This document shows positions 46,733 through 56,067 of a stretch of DNA of 64,000 nt, one piece after another. The notes below the pieces were generated by a model. That model was not told the origin of the DNA, did not search any database, and saw nothing but the letters and a program-made list of their open reading frames with translations. Location: NCBI RefSeq assembly GCF_004912135.1, contig NZ_STGU01000005.1, forward strand, positions 225,516 through 289,515, in the 5' to 3' direction. Made by a program: the position numbers and the translations under genes. This stretch comes from Rhizobium rosettiformans W3. Its GTDB lineage: Bacteria > Pseudomonadota > Alphaproteobacteria > Rhizobiales > Rhizobiaceae. Within the stretch, counting starts at the first letter, position 1, and every line of letters begins with the position of its first letter.

Positions 46733-47095
46733 TTACGGGGTCGTGCTTTCTGTCGAGCCGCTCTCGGAAGAGCTGGAACCCGAAGTCCCGGATCCCGACT
46801 GGCCGCTCATGCCCGAACCACGCATCGGCGGGTCGATGACCATGAGGACCGTATTGCCCTCTTCGGTCTGTGCCTGCACCAGATAGGATGCATCCAGGAT
46901 CTGGACATTGCTGAAGCCCGCGCCTTCGAGCTGGCTCTGGAGCTTCTGCTGCGTGACGGCCGACGGCTGGCCGGACTGCGATGACGTGGTGGTCGTGGTA
47001 TCGGTCGAAGAACTGTCCTGTGCATCGGTGCTGGACTGGGCATGTGCCGGTGCGGCAAACAGGCCGAGGGCGAGGGCGGTAGCAACATATTTCAT
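46733..47095 (-). CDS. Small secreted Ser/Thr-rich protein
   Basis: 120 residues from the ATG at 47095. A signal peptide (MKYVATALALGLFAAPAHA) is followed by a Ser/Thr/Gln-rich stretch (20-50), a compact segment with 'QQKLQSQLEGAGFSNVQILDASYLVQ' and 'VLMVIDPP', and a Ser/Gly-rich tail. The middle segment resembles the short PepSY/PRC-associated modules of rhizobial secreted proteins. It lies downstream of the EF-hand/PRC-barrel gene on the same strand, which hints at a shared role at the cell surface. Function unknown. Confidence 0.75.
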   Translation of the reverse strand: MKYVATALALGLFAAPAHAQSSTDAQDSSSTDTTTTTSSQSGQPSAVTQQKLQSQLEGAGFSNVQILDASYLVQAQTEEGNTVLMVIDPPMRGSGMSGQSGSGTSGSSSSESGSTESTTP

Positions 47096-47180
47096 GGTGT
47101 TTTCCTTCCTGCTTTTGGGGTGTGAGGTTATGACTGCCATCATGCTGCGGCAGCCGATGTCGCTCCTTGGCGGAGCGGAG

Positions 47181-47226
47181 ATGCCGGCCCGGCATGGTCA
47201 TGCCGGCCCGGCATGGTCATGCCGGG
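47181..47226. repeat. Tandem 19-bp repeat between the two secreted-protein genes
   Basis: The unit ATGCCGGCCCGGCATGGTC occurs twice (47181-47199, 47200-47218) and then partly a third time (47219-47226). Each unit contains inverted repeats (GCCGGCCCGGC, GGCATGGTCATGCC), so the array can form alternative hairpins. It sits 33 bases after the stop of the PRC-barrel gene and may act as its transcript end or as a protein-binding array. Confidence 0.7.
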
Positions 47227-47258
47227 CGGTCATTCCGACGGTCAGCCGGAATTGAGCG

Positions 47259-48683
47259 TCAGCCCTCGTTGATCCGATCGTAATCGAAGGGTGTGAGGGT
47301 GACGGAGTCGTCACGGGAATAAGGCAGGTCGTAGTAGCGGCTGCCCGGAGCCCAACCGTAGCCATAGCCGTAGAACGGGTAGGCATAGCGGCCTCGCGTG
47401 CCGTAACCGGCGTCCCGGTTGACGATCGCCGCGGCGACCTTGTCGTTCTGGAAGACGATATCCTCGACATAGCCGTAGCCGAGGCGGCTTCCGGGAGCCA
47501 TGGTTTTGCGACCCTGAGCGTCACCAGTCTTGGCGGCTGCCTGTTCGTTTTGCGTTGTTGCAGCGGCATTGTTCTGGGCGTCACCGGTTTCCATGCCGGC
47601 CTGCGCGCCGCGGATGCGTGCGATGTCACCGATCAGTTCAGACGCGCGCCAGACGCGCGGTCCAAGTTCCTCGTCATCGAGCCCGCTGGCCACATTCTCG
47701 GACAGGCTGCCCGTCGTCAACTCGTTGATGACGCTGAAATCATCGGCATTGTCTTCGGTCACGGGGATCGTGACGGTCCGGTCCTCGCGGAAGGACACCT
47801 GGTCCCAGGGAACGCTCACATGCGTGTCGCCGATGTCCCAGAGACCGCCGACTTCGGCCACGAGCGCCACGAGATCACCATTGGCACCGATGATCAGGTC
47901 CTCGACGTCACCGATCTCTTCGCCACCCGATCCGTAGACCGTGCGTCCGAACAGGGCCTCGGCCGTCCAGCCGTTGTCATAGAGCGTGTCCGTGTCCCAG
48001 TCCCGCAGCGGGATGATCTCGCCGACTCGAAGCTCGCCGTCGTTCTGGGCGCGATTGCTAGCGGATGCCTGCTGCTGGCCGGTTTGCGTGGTCGTGTTGT
48101 CGACAGTGTCCCGCTGCGTCGAAGCGGTTTCCGTCTGATCGGGCGCCACGACGGCGATCACGGAGACGACGGCGTCGACTTCGGCCTGATCGAGCGATCC
48201 ATCGCGGTTCCTGTCGCCGACGGTGTTCACCCCGGCCTGGAACTCCTCTCGCGTCAGATAACCATCCTCGGCGCCCTGCCAGTTTCCGCGCAGGTCCGTG
48301 TCGGACAGCGCTGCCCGAAGCTCGGTTTCAGAGATGCGGTCATCCGAGTCTTCATCGATTTCCGAGAACTCCGGGCGTTCGCTGCTGAACCAGTTGCCCC
48401 AGTTGTTTTCGAACGCTGCCTGATCGAGTTCACCGGATTCGCCGCTCCAATTCTGGTGCAGGCCCTGTGAAAACTCGCCGTCATCCAGGCGGTCATTGTT
48501 GTTGGCATCCCAGCGGGAAAATGCCGATGCGCTCAGTTGGTCGACCTTACCGGTCTGGGCGGATGCGTTCTGCGATGCTTGATCGCCGACCTGCGATGCC
48601 TGAGTGTCCGGTGCAGTCGAGTTGGCCATTGCCGGCGCGCCGGCGGCCAGGATAAGCGCGAGTGCCGTGTGCGAGGTCTTCAT
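47259..48683 (-). CDS. Secreted EF-hand and PRC-barrel protein
   Basis: 474 residues with AGGAG before the ATG at 48683 and a signal peptide of about 20 residues. Four EF-hand-like loops lie at about 59-70 (DANNNDRLDDGE), 110-121 (DEDSDDRISETE), 137-148 (degenerate) and 157-168 (DRNRDGSLDQAE), so calcium binding is expected. A PRC-barrel follows (about 245-310, 'FGRTVYGSGGEEIGDVEDL') and a second PRC-like segment near 'GYGYVEDIVFQNDKVAAA'. The tail is Tyr/Gly-rich. Periplasmic or surface location is likely; the function of the combination is unknown to me. Confidence 0.8.
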   Translation of the reverse strand: MKTSHTALALILAAGAPAMANSTAPDTQASQVGDQASQNASAQTGKVDQLSASAFSRWDANNNDRLDDGEFSQGLHQNWSGESGELDQAAFENNWGNWFSSERPEFSEIDEDSDDRISETELRAALSDTDLRGNWQGAEDGYLTREEFQAGVNTVGDRNRDGSLDQAEVDAVVSVIAVVAPDQTETASTQRDTVDNTTTQTGQQQASASNRAQNDGELRVGEIIPLRDWDTDTLYDNGWTAEALFGRTVYGSGGEEIGDVEDLIIGANGDLVALVAEVGGLWDIGDTHVSVPWDQVSFREDRTVTIPVTEDNADDFSVINELTTGSLSENVASGLDDEELGPRVWRASELIGDIARIRGAQAGMETGDAQNNAAATTQNEQAAAKTGDAQGRKTMAPGSRLGYGYVEDIVFQNDKVAAAIVNRDAGYGTRGRYAYPFYGYGYGWAPGSRYYDLPYSRDDSVTLTPFDYDRINEG

Positions 48684-49039
48684 GGAGAACTCCTTTCAGG
48701 TTGGTGGCGAGCACGGATGTGCGGCAGCCAGGCGCCTCTCGAGCTCCCGTCCTCGCCGAATGAAATGGTTCGTTCCTGGTGGCTCGACGTCGCCGCAAAA
48801 TGCGGCGTCGCATGTGGGGCTACACTTGAGCGCAGCCCGGAGCTTTCGATGATCCGTGTCGGAAGTCTTCGACAGTGCCGTCATCACGGAACACCGGGCT
48901 AACCCGAGAGCGCCGCCACTGTTCCGTAGAAATGTCGATTTTGCGGCAAAAAAGTGAGCTTCTTCAACAGCTTCTACTGCAGCAACGGGCGGCCGAGCAA
49001 GGCGCGACTGCGCTCCCAGTCCAACAATGTTTGCTGCGA
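48684..49039. other. Intergenic region between the EF-hand gene and DUF2254
   Basis: 356 bases without a supported protein gene. Apart from the possible EcfG-type promoter at 48901-48925 it contains a short hairpin (CGCCGC / GCGGCG near 48791-48807). I see nothing else that can be named. Confidence 0.4.
48901..48925 (-). promoter_or_regulatory. Possible EcfG/RpoE2-type promoter of the EF-hand gene
   Basis: Minus strand GGAAC (48925-48921), 16 bases, GGTT (48904-48901), matching GGAAC-N18-TT. The -10 part differs from CGTT by one base and the leader to the start codon would be about 210 bases, so this is weaker than the element at 8714. Confidence 0.35.
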
Positions 49040-50317
49040 TCAGTTGTTTCCGGGGTCGCCGCGCAAACGCTGGAGATCGGCGTCGCTCAGCGCCTTCTCG
49101 GCCCGCGAGAGGGCCAGCGCCGAGTGGTGAGCGGCAGCAGCGCGAAAATCGGCGTCGCCCAGACGCGCGAGAGCGGCCAGACTTTTCTGCAGGCGCAGCT
49201 GGACCTCCACCTGCTGCGCCCCGTCGCGCGCCACCGTCATGAACGCGTCCTCGAAAAGATCCTCCGCGGTCAATGCAGGAACATAGACGCGGGAAAACTG
49301 CGGATCCTGATCCTTGATCGGCTCCGCCCAGCGCGTGAGCAGCCGCGTGGCGCGGCCGATGATGTCGATGGCCGTGCCCGGGTCGTTGACGGCAGGCGAC
49401 AGCGCACGCTGGCCGGTCTCGCTCAAGACAACCAGGCCGAAGCGGGGGTCCTGGTCGAAATTGCGCTCAGGCCCGATGGTGACCGCGCCCCGCAGCGTGT
49501 CCTCGGGCGAGGGCATGTCCTCGTTCTTCTCGACGGGCGGCGCATCGATATAGGCGATTACGCTGTCCCGATAAACGAAGGCGCCGGGGTTGATTACCAT
49601 GTAGATCTCGCCATCGATCCGGTCGGCAAGCGCCGATAGCGCTTGCATGTCGAGATGCTGCACATATCCGATGGTATTGGCCTCGACAGGCGTCATGCCG
49701 TCGAACCGCGTGCGCGCACTCTTCACCAGCGGCCGTCCGCCGAGGTAGGGATTGTTGCGCCGTGCCTCGATCGCGCGCTCTGCCGCGTGCTCGATCCGGC
49801 TCGCCGTCTCGCCGACGCGCCCGAGTTTCGTCAGGTGATCGATCCAGCGCAGCAACTGAAAGACGATGAGCGCGATGACGCCAATCGTCACAACGAAAAG
49901 GATGACGCGCCCCTGATCGCCATAGGCGCCGGTCTGAAGCACCACGATGCCGACGATCCCGTAGAGAAAGGAACCGACGAAGGTCGACAGCACATTCTGG
50001 GTCAGTGGGTCTTCAATAAGCAGCTTCGTTGCCCGCGGTGTCACATTGCTGGTTGCCGAACCATAGGCCGAGGTCATGGCGCTCAGCGAAAACGTGGTGA
50101 CCGCCAGCATGCTGGAAGCGATGATGTTGAGGATGGTGTCGACCGAATCCGCCTTCATCGTGCCAGGGATATCGAAGGGCACGAAGCGCTCGGCAACGGT
50201 CGCGAGAACGGCAGCTAGAACGCCGATCGCGCCGATCGCACTCGCCCGGACCCACAGCCGTCGACTGAATTGCCTGAGAATGAATCGCCAGCGGCTGAAA
50301 ACGGCGTCTTGTGACAT
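49040..50317 (-). CDS. DUF2254 family membrane protein
   Basis: 425 residues. Four hydrophobic segments in the first 160 residues with 'FSLSAMTSAYGSATSNVTPRA', the family hallmark, followed by a soluble domain with 'VLSETGQRALSPAVNDPGTA'. DUF2254 proteins are predicted inner-membrane proteins of unknown function. The gene precedes no obvious partner; marC lies ten bases upstream of its start on the same strand and could be co-transcribed. Confidence 0.9.
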   Translation of the reverse strand: MSQDAVFSRWRFILRQFSRRLWVRASAIGAIGVLAAVLATVAERFVPFDIPGTMKADSVDTILNIIASSMLAVTTFSLSAMTSAYGSATSNVTPRATKLLIEDPLTQNVLSTFVGSFLYGIVGIVVLQTGAYGDQGRVILFVVTIGVIALIVFQLLRWIDHLTKLGRVGETASRIEHAAERAIEARRNNPYLGGRPLVKSARTRFDGMTPVEANTIGYVQHLDMQALSALADRIDGEIYMVINPGAFVYRDSVIAYIDAPPVEKNEDMPSPEDTLRGAVTIGPERNFDQDPRFGLVVLSETGQRALSPAVNDPGTAIDIIGRATRLLTRWAEPIKDQDPQFSRVYVPALTAEDLFEDAFMTVARDGAQQVEVQLRLQKSLAALARLGDADFRAAAAHHSALALSRAEKALSDADLQRLRGDPGNN

Positions 50318-50327
50318 CGGTGGCTCC

Positions 50328-50957
50328 TCAGCCCGCGAAGGCGGACTTCACACCATCAACGACGAACTGGACCGAAAGTGCCGCAAGAAGCACGCCGAGC
50401 AGGCGCGTCAGCAGCGCCCTGCCGGTCACGCCCAGGAAACGGTTAAGCCTTTCGGCAAGGTAGAGCGACGCAAAGACGAGGCCCAGTACGATGGCAATCA
50501 CGGCGATCAGCTGCAGCTTACCGACCCAGCCGTCCATCGTGCCGGAAATCAGCACCGTCGCCGAAATCGCGCCGGGACCGGCAATCAACGGGATGGCAAG
50601 CGGGAAGACCGCGAGGTTGTGGATGTGGTCCTTGGTGATCGCGTCGCCCGTCGTCTTTTCCTTACGCTCATTGCGTTTCTCGAAGATCATCTCGAAGGCG
50701 ATGGCAAACAGCATCAACCCGCCGGCAATGCGGAAGGCGCCCATGGAAATGCCGAGCGCGCCGAGAATGCTGGCGCCGAACAGCGCAAAGACGGTGAGGA
50801 TTGCAAAGCCCATCACCGAGCCGCGCACGGCCACCTGCTGGCGCTGCGCCCGTGTCATGCCCTGGGTCAGGCCGAGAAAGAGCGGCGCAAGCCCGGGCGG
50901 GTCGACGGTGACCAGCAGGGTGGTGAAGGCGCTGATCATCGTATCGGACATGGCCAT
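50328..50957 (-). CDS. marC: MarC family membrane protein
   Basis: 209 residues from the ATG at 50957 (AGGAGAAAA upstream); a second ATG six bases later is possible. Six hydrophobic segments and the MarC stretch 'TLLVTVDPPGLAPLFLGLT' and 'PLAIPLIAGPGAISATV' are evident. Despite the name, E. coli MarC has no proved part in multiple antibiotic resistance, so the function is open. It is divergent from gyrA. Confidence 0.88.
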   Translation of the reverse strand: MAMSDTMISAFTTLLVTVDPPGLAPLFLGLTQGMTRAQRQQVAVRGSVMGFAILTVFALFGASILGALGISMGAFRIAGGLMLFAIAFEMIFEKRNERKEKTTGDAITKDHIHNLAVFPLAIPLIAGPGAISATVLISGTMDGWVGKLQLIAVIAIVLGLVFASLYLAERLNRFLGVTGRALLTRLLGVLLAALSVQFVVDGVKSAFAG

Positions 50958-51152
50958 GGCGTCGTTTTCTCCTGTGCAGGCGCCCATAAAGCCGAAGCGC
51001 TGGTGGCCTTGCAAGCTTTTGCCCCAAGATATTGAGGAAAATGCCTTTCCGCAGCCGCAAAAGCCTGTTTATAACCGGGTGCAAAATTGGCGCTCCCGCG
51101 CCTGTTCCGCTATAAATTCCGCAGTGATTCCGAACAGAGATCGTGACCTGAT

Positions 51153-53954
51153 TTGACTGAGCAAAGCACTCCCGGCGGCGGCAAGTTTCCGTCCGACATC
51201 GAGCCGATTTCCATCATGGAGGAAATGCAGCGGTCGTATCTCGATTACGCCATGAGCGTGATCGTGAGCCGCGCGCTGCCTGACGTGCGCGACGGCCTGA
51301 AGCCGGTGCATCGCCGCATCCTCTACGGCATGAACGAGCTGGGGCTCGACTGGAACAAGAAATACGTCAAGAGCGCCCGCGTCACCGGTGACGTCATGGG
51401 TAAGTATCACCCCCATGGTGATGCCGCGATCTATGACGCGCTGGCGCGTATGGCGCAGCCCTGGTCGCTGCGCATGCCGCTCATCGACGGTCAGGGCAAT
51501 TTCGGTTCCGTCGACGGTGACCCGCCGGCAGCCCAGCGTTACACGGAATGCCGTCTCCAGAAGGTCTCGCACGCGCTGCTCGACGACCTCGACAAGGAAA
51601 CGGTGGACTTCCGCGACAACTACGACGGCACCATGTCGGAGCCGGTCGTCGTTCCCGCCAAGTTCCCGAACCTGCTGGTCAACGGCGCTGGCGGCATCGC
51701 CGTCGGTATGGCGACCAACATTCCGCCGCACAACTTGACCGAAGTTCTCGACGGCTGCACCGCGCTCATCGACAACCCGGCCATCGAACTGCCGGAACTG
51801 ATGCAGATCATCCCGGGTCCGGACTTCCCGACCGGCGCCATGATCCTCGGCCGCTCCGGCATCAAGTCGGCCTATGAGACGGGCAGGGGTTCGGTTGTCA
51901 TGCGTGGCGTGGCCCGCGTCGAGCCGATGCGCGGCGACCGCGAGCAGATCATCATCACCGAAATCCCCTATCAGGTGAACAAGGCGACGATGATCGAGAA
52001 GATGGCCGAACTCGTGCGCGAAAAGCGCATCGAAGGCATCTCCGATCTGCGTGACGAATCCGACCGCGACGGCTACCGCGTCGTGATCGAGCTGAAGCGA
52101 GACGCCAATGCCGACGTCATCCTGAACCAGCTCTATCGTTACACGCCTCTGCAGACCTCCTTCGGCTGCAACATGGTGGCGCTGAACGGTGGCAAGCCCG
52201 AACAGCTGACGCTGCTCGACATGCTCAGGGCCTTCGTCGCCTTCCGCGAGGACGTCGTCAGCCGCCGTACCAAGTATCTGCTGCGCAAGGCGCGCGAGCG
52301 CGCGCATGTCTTGGTCGGTCTGGCGATTGCCGTCGCCAATATCGACGAAGTCATCCAGCTCATCCGCAATGCGCCGGACCCGGCCACCGCCCGCGAGCAG
52401 TTGATGACGCGCCGCTGGCCGGCCAAGGACGTCGAAGCGCTGATCCGCCTGATCGACGATCCGCGTCACCGCATCAACGACGACCTGACCTACAACCTGT
52501 CGGAAGAGCAGGCGCGCGCGATCCTCGAACTGCGCCTCGCCCGCTTGACGGCCCTCGGTCGCGATGAAATTGACGAGGAACTGAACAAGATCGGTGCCGA
52601 AATCGCCGATTACCTCGACATCCTCTCGTCGCGCGTCCGCATTCAGACGATCGTCAAGGACGAGTTCGCCGCGATCCGCGACGAATTCGGCACCCCGCGC
52701 CGCACCCAGATCGTCGACGGCGGTCCTGACATGGACGACGAGGACCTGATCGCCCGCGAAGAAATGGTCGTGACCGTTTCCCATGCCGGCTATATCAAGC
52801 GCGTGCCGCTGACGACCTATCGTGCCCAGCGTCGTGGCGGCAAGGGCCGCTCCGGCATGGCGATGAAGGACGAGGATTTCGCAACCCGTCTCTTCGTTGC
52901 CAACACGCACACGCCGGTTCTGTTCTTCTCCTCGCGCGGCATCGTCTACAAGGAAAAGGTCTGGCGTCTGCCGATCGGCACCCCGACCTCGCGCGGCAAG
53001 GCCATGATCAACATGTTCCCGCTGGAACCCGGCGAGCGCATCACCTCGATCATGCCGCTGCCTGAGGACGAGACGAGCTGGGAAAACCTCGACGTCATGT
53101 TCTCGACGACCCGTGGTACGGTCCGCCGCAACAAGCTGTCGGACTTCATCCAGGTCAATCGCAACGGCAAGATCGCGATGAAGCTCGAGGAAGAGGGCGA
53201 CCAGATCCTCGGCGTCGAGACCTGCACGGATCGCGACGACGTGCTCCTGACGACGGCACTTGGCCAGGCCATCCGCTTCCCGGTCGATGAAGTGCGCGTC
53301 TTTGCCGGCCGCAACTCGATCGGCGTGCGTGGCATGACCATGGCCGAGGGCGACCGCCTGATCTCCATGACGATCCTGGCCCATGTCGATGCCGAGCCGT
53401 GGCAGCGCGCCGCCTATCTCAAGCGCTCGGCCGCCGAACGTCGCGCCATGGGTGTCGATGAGGAAGACATCGCTCTGGTCGGCGAAGATGTGGGTGCGGA
53501 AGGCGAGCTGCCGGAAGACCTGTATCAGGAGCTGAAGGCCCGCGAACAGTTCGTCCTCACCGTCTCGGAAAAGGGCTTCGGCAAGCGCTCCTCGTCCTAC
53601 GACTTCCGCACATCGGGCCGTGGCGGCAAGGGCATTCGCGCCACCGACACCTCGAAGACCGCAGAGATCGGCGAACTCGTCGCTGCCTTCCCGGTCGAGG
53701 ACAAGGACCAGCTGATGCTGGTGTCCGACGGTGGTCAGCTCATCCGCGTTCCCGTCGACGGTATCCGTATCGCGAGCCGCGCGACGAAGGGCGTGACGAT
53801 CTTCTCGACGGCCAAGGACGAAAAGGTCGTGTCCGTCGAACGCATCAGCGAGCCTGAAAACGATGAGGAAGTGGTGGAAGCCGTCGAAGGCGCAGAAGGT
53901 GAGGGGGCTGCATCCCCGGCACCCGAGGCCGATGGCGACGCTGCAACGGAATGA
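51153..53954 (+). CDS. gyrA: DNA gyrase subunit A
   Basis: 933 residues from a TTG start at 51153, which gives the normal rhizobial N-terminus '[20 protein letters not shown]'. The active-site tyrosine is about Tyr130 in '[12 protein letters not shown]'. The quinolone region '[19 protein letters not shown]' carries alanine (about 91) at the E. coli Ser83 position and keeps Asp95 (E. coli Asp87). The C-terminal beta-pinwheel contains the GyrA box 'QRRGGKG'. The tail is acidic. It introduces negative supercoils together with GyrB, which is not in this window. Confidence 0.97.
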   Translation: MTEQSTPGGGKFPSDIEPISIMEEMQRSYLDYAMSVIVSRALPDVRDGLKPVHRRILYGMNELGLDWNKKYVKSARVTGDVMGKYHPHGDAAIYDALARMAQPWSLRMPLIDGQGNFGSVDGDPPAAQRYTECRLQKVSHALLDDLDKETVDFRDNYDGTMSEPVVVPAKFPNLLVNGAGGIAVGMATNIPPHNLTEVLDGCTALIDNPAIELPELMQIIPGPDFPTGAMILGRSGIKSAYETGRGSVVMRGVARVEPMRGDREQIIITEIPYQVNKATMIEKMAELVREKRIEGISDLRDESDRDGYRVVIELKRDANADVILNQLYRYTPLQTSFGCNMVALNGGKPEQLTLLDMLRAFVAFREDVVSRRTKYLLRKARERAHVLVGLAIAVANIDEVIQLIRNAPDPATAREQLMTRRWPAKDVEALIRLIDDPRHRINDDLTYNLSEEQARAILELRLARLTALGRDEIDEELNKIGAEIADYLDILSSRVRIQTIVKDEFAAIRDEFGTPRRTQIVDGGPDMDDEDLIAREEMVVTVSHAGYIKRVPLTTYRAQRRGGKGRSGMAMKDEDFATRLFVANTHTPVLFFSSRGIVYKEKVWRLPIGTPTSRGKAMINMFPLEPGERITSIMPLPEDETSWENLDVMFSTTRGTVRRNKLSDFIQVNRNGKIAMKLEEEGDQILGVETCTDRDDVLLTTALGQAIRFPVDEVRVFAGRNSIGVRGMTMAEGDRLISMTILAHVDAEPWQRAAYLKRSAAERRAMGVDEEDIALVGEDVGAEGELPEDLYQELKAREQFVLTVSEKGFGKRSSSYDFRTSGRGGKGIRATDTSKTAEIGELVAAFPVEDKDQLMLVSDGGQLIRVPVDGIRIASRATKGVTIFSTAKDEKVVSVERISEPENDEEVVEAVEGAEGEGAASPAPEADGDAATE

Positions 53955-54001
53955 TCTGGGGCTGCCTCAGAGGCTGCCTCAAACATCGAGTGATCCAAAC
54001 G

Positions 54002-54036
54002 AAAAGCCCGCCGGACATTGTCCGCGCGGGCTTTTT
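54002..54036 (+). terminator. Terminator after gyrA
   Basis: Stem AAGCCCGC / GCGGGCTT with an inner CGGACA/TCCG pairing, then TTTTT; 48 bases after the gyrA stop. Confidence 0.75.
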
Positions 54037-54135
54037 GCTGGAGGTCTGCATCAAGTTCGATGTGGTCTTGTCGTGGCGGTCTTGATTGGGGCCGGCGTGT
54101 GGATCCACCGACTGTGACCGCCTTTAAAAGGGGTC

Positions 54136-54270
54136 TCAGAATGCCTTGCGGCGTTCCATCATGGCCCGGAAATCGTCGTTTTCGCGCTTGAGCGCCGTGA
54201 TCGTCGAAGCGACCGAGGCAACGAACATGCCGCTGATGAGAGCAGCCAGAACCGACAGGGTGATAAACAT
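54136..54270 (-). CDS. Small 44-residue membrane protein
   Basis: ATG at 54270 with AAGGAAA upstream, TGA at 54136. An N-terminal span (MFITLSVLAALISGMFVASV) is followed by a charged tail with 'LKRENDDFRAMMERRKAF'. This is a typical one-span protein with an amphipathic cytoplasmic tail. It is the last of three small ORFs on the minus strand between gyrA and coaD. Function unknown. Confidence 0.6.
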   Translation of the reverse strand: MFITLSVLAALISGMFVASVASTITALKRENDDFRAMMERRKAF

Positions 54271-54330
54271 GGCTTTTCCTTTCTTTCTCAGCGTTGTGTT
54301 GCGTTTCCAGCGGCGAATTCCGAAGTCCGA

Positions 54331-54483
54331 TCAGTGACTGAAGCTGTGATAGCGGGCGGTCATCGGGGGGCCGTAGAAAGCAGCGTCACCGCTGTCTTTG
54401 ATGTAAAAGGTTGCGGAGGTGGCAACCATGGCAGTCATCATCATCATCCATACGAGGTTGATCAGGGTAACCTTGTCATGCAT
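54331..54483 (-). CDS. Small 50-residue membrane protein
   Basis: ATG at 54483 with AAGGA upstream, ending at 54331. The product has a short polar start, a methionine-rich hydrophobic span ('LVWMMMMTAMVATSATFYI') and a His/Tyr-containing tail ('PPMTARYHSFSH'). It lies between the other two small ORFs, 60 bases before the ORF at 54136. A possible EcfG-type promoter (54522-54546) sits about 40 bases upstream. I recognise no family. Confidence 0.6.
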   Translation of the reverse strand: MHDKVTLINLVWMMMMTAMVATSATFYIKDSGDAAFYGPPMTARYHSFSH

Positions 54484-54521
54484 TGCTTTAGTCCTTTGCG
54501 TGCCGGCATTCGCAGCCGTAA

Positions 54522-54546
54522 AATGCTTGCATGCGGAAATAGTTCC
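54522..54546 (-). promoter_or_regulatory. Possible EcfG/RpoE2-type promoter of the 50-residue ORF
   Basis: Minus strand GGAAC (54546-54542) followed after 18 bases by TT (54523-54522). The -10 half lacks the preferred CG before TT, so the match is weaker than at 8714-8739. Confidence 0.4.
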
Positions 54547-54566
54547 CGCACAGTGTAGGAAGATGT

Positions 54567-54725
54567 TTACCAAGCACCGCCTGAAGTCCTCTTGAACGCT
54601 CCGTTCATCTGGCGTTCATCTTCGCGAAGGAAGTGCTGCTCCTCCATCTGGTCCCGCACGACCATCAATCCGAGCTCGATCAAGAGCGAGGCAGCGATGG
54701 CAATTGCGATGAGGAGAACCAGCAT
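54567..54725 (-). CDS. Small 52-residue membrane protein
   Basis: ATG at 54725, TAA at 54567, AAAAGG upstream. A hydrophobic span (MLVLLIAIAIAASLLIELGL) is followed by a charged stretch ('VVRDQMEEQHFLREDERQM'). It is first in the series of three small ORFs. The 'R..E..E..R' pattern after the span suggests a helical tail that may bind a partner. Function unknown. Confidence 0.55.
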   Translation of the reverse strand: MLVLLIAIAIAASLLIELGLMVVRDQMEEQHFLREDERQMNGAFKRTSGGAW

Positions 54726-54934
54726 GGAACGACCTTTTGGATTGGCGGGTTGTGCAACGATTAAAGGTTTAGGTCTCTCCGGCTGAAGCAGCCTTGAATA
54801 GGCCGTTCATCTGCGGTTCAGCGCAAAAGCGCGGCGGAGAACCGGCGAAATGGTGACTGTGCCGCGGCAGTTGCACGCTTGCGATATCCGGCTGTCCATG
54901 ACAAAAGGCGGTCGAAACCTCAGAACGGGCTCTC

Positions 54935-55429
54935 ATGGCGACGGCTTTTTATCCTGGCTCCTTCGATCCGATGACAAATGGTCATCTCGATGTGCTCGTG
55001 CAGGCGATGAACATCGTCGATCGCCTCGTCGTCGCAATCGGCACGCATCCCGGAAAGACGCCGCTCTTCTCCTATGAGCAGCGGGCCGACCTGATCAGGG
55101 CCTGCCTCAAGGAAGTGCTGCCGGAGCGGGCAGGGGATCTCGAGGTCGTGTCCTTTGCCGATCTCGCCGTCGACGCCGCCCGCCGCCATGGCGCCCGCAT
55201 CATGCTGCGCGGCCTGCGCGACGGCACGGATCTCGATTACGAGATGCAGATGGCCGGCATGAATGCCACCATGGCGCCCGAGGTGCAGACCGTCTTCCTG
55301 CCGGCCGCGACCGCCTCCCGGCCCATAACCGCCACATTGGTCCGCCAGATCGCGGCCATGGGCGGCGATGTCAGCGCCTTCGTACCGGCGCCGGTGCTGG
55401 CCGCCCTCAATTCCAGATACGGCCGCTGA
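54935..55429 (+). CDS. coaD: Phosphopantetheine adenylyltransferase
   Basis: 164 residues. The nucleotidyltransferase motif '[17 protein letters not shown]' contains the TxGH signature, and '[20 protein letters not shown]' and '[18 protein letters not shown]' are family-specific. It makes dephospho-CoA from 4'-phosphopantetheine and ATP. It probably heads a transcript with the two cyclophilin genes; the gap to ppiA is 29 bases. Confidence 0.97.
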   Translation: MATAFYPGSFDPMTNGHLDVLVQAMNIVDRLVVAIGTHPGKTPLFSYEQRADLIRACLKEVLPERAGDLEVVSFADLAVDAARRHGARIMLRGLRDGTDLDYEMQMAGMNATMAPEVQTVFLPAATASRPITATLVRQIAAMGGDVSAFVPAPVLAALNSRYGR

Positions 55430-55458
55430 GCCGCAGATCTCAAAAAACGGGAGTGATC

Positions 55459-56028
55459 ATGAAGCTCGTCCAACTCGCAACCGCTTTGCTGCTGGCCATC
55501 GCCGGCTTCGGCACTGCCCAGGCTCAGTCCAACGAGGACTTCCTGACCATCCAGCTGAAGGATGGCCCGGTCGTGATCCAGCTGATGCCGGATGTCGCGC
55601 CCAAGCACGTTGCCCAGATCAAGGATCTCGCTGCCAAGGGCGAATACGACAATGTCGCCTTCCACCGCGTCATCGAGGGCTTCATGGCCCAGACCGGCGA
55701 CGTCGAGTTCGGCGACATGGAAAACGGCTTTGACCCGCAGCGCGCCGGCACCGGCGGCTCGAGCCTGCCGGATCTTCCGGCCGAATTCTCGAGCGTCCCC
55801 TTCGAGCGCGGCACGGTCGGCATGGCGCGCAGCCAGGATCCGAACTCTGCCAATTCGCAGTTCTTCATCATGTTCGCCGAAGGCGGCTTCCTGAACGGCC
55901 AGTACACGGTCGTCGGCAAGGTCGTGTCGGGCATGGAATATGTCGACAAGATCAAGCGCGGCGAAGGCGGCAACGGCGAAGTCAGCGACCCCGACCGCAT
56001 GGTCAAGGTCACCGTCGGTCGCAACTGA
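55459..56028 (+). CDS. ppiA: Periplasmic peptidyl-prolyl cis-trans isomerase (cyclophilin)
   Basis: 189 residues from the ATG at 55459 with GGGAG upstream (an in-frame GTG at 55453 is less likely). A signal peptide ends near 'GTAQA'. The cyclophilin core has 'FHRVIEGFMAQTGD', 'GTVGMARSQDPNSANSQFFI' and 'FLNGQYTVVGKVV'. It should speed proline isomerisation in the periplasm. The next gene encodes a cytoplasmic paralogue, so the pair reflects a duplication with different locations. Confidence 0.93.
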   Translation: MKLVQLATALLLAIAGFGTAQAQSNEDFLTIQLKDGPVVIQLMPDVAPKHVAQIKDLAAKGEYDNVAFHRVIEGFMAQTGDVEFGDMENGFDPQRAGTGGSSLPDLPAEFSSVPFERGTVGMARSQDPNSANSQFFIMFAEGGFLNGQYTVVGKVVSGMEYVDKIKRGEGGNGEVSDPDRMVKVTVGRN

Positions 56029-56067
56029 TATCTACCGGGCGACAAGCCCCAACCAAGGAGAAACACC

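Noticed and set aside
51069..53384. 771-residue open frame antisense to gyrA
   Set aside because: Same reason: long antisense frames are expected in GC-rich genes, and gyrA on the plus strand is certain.
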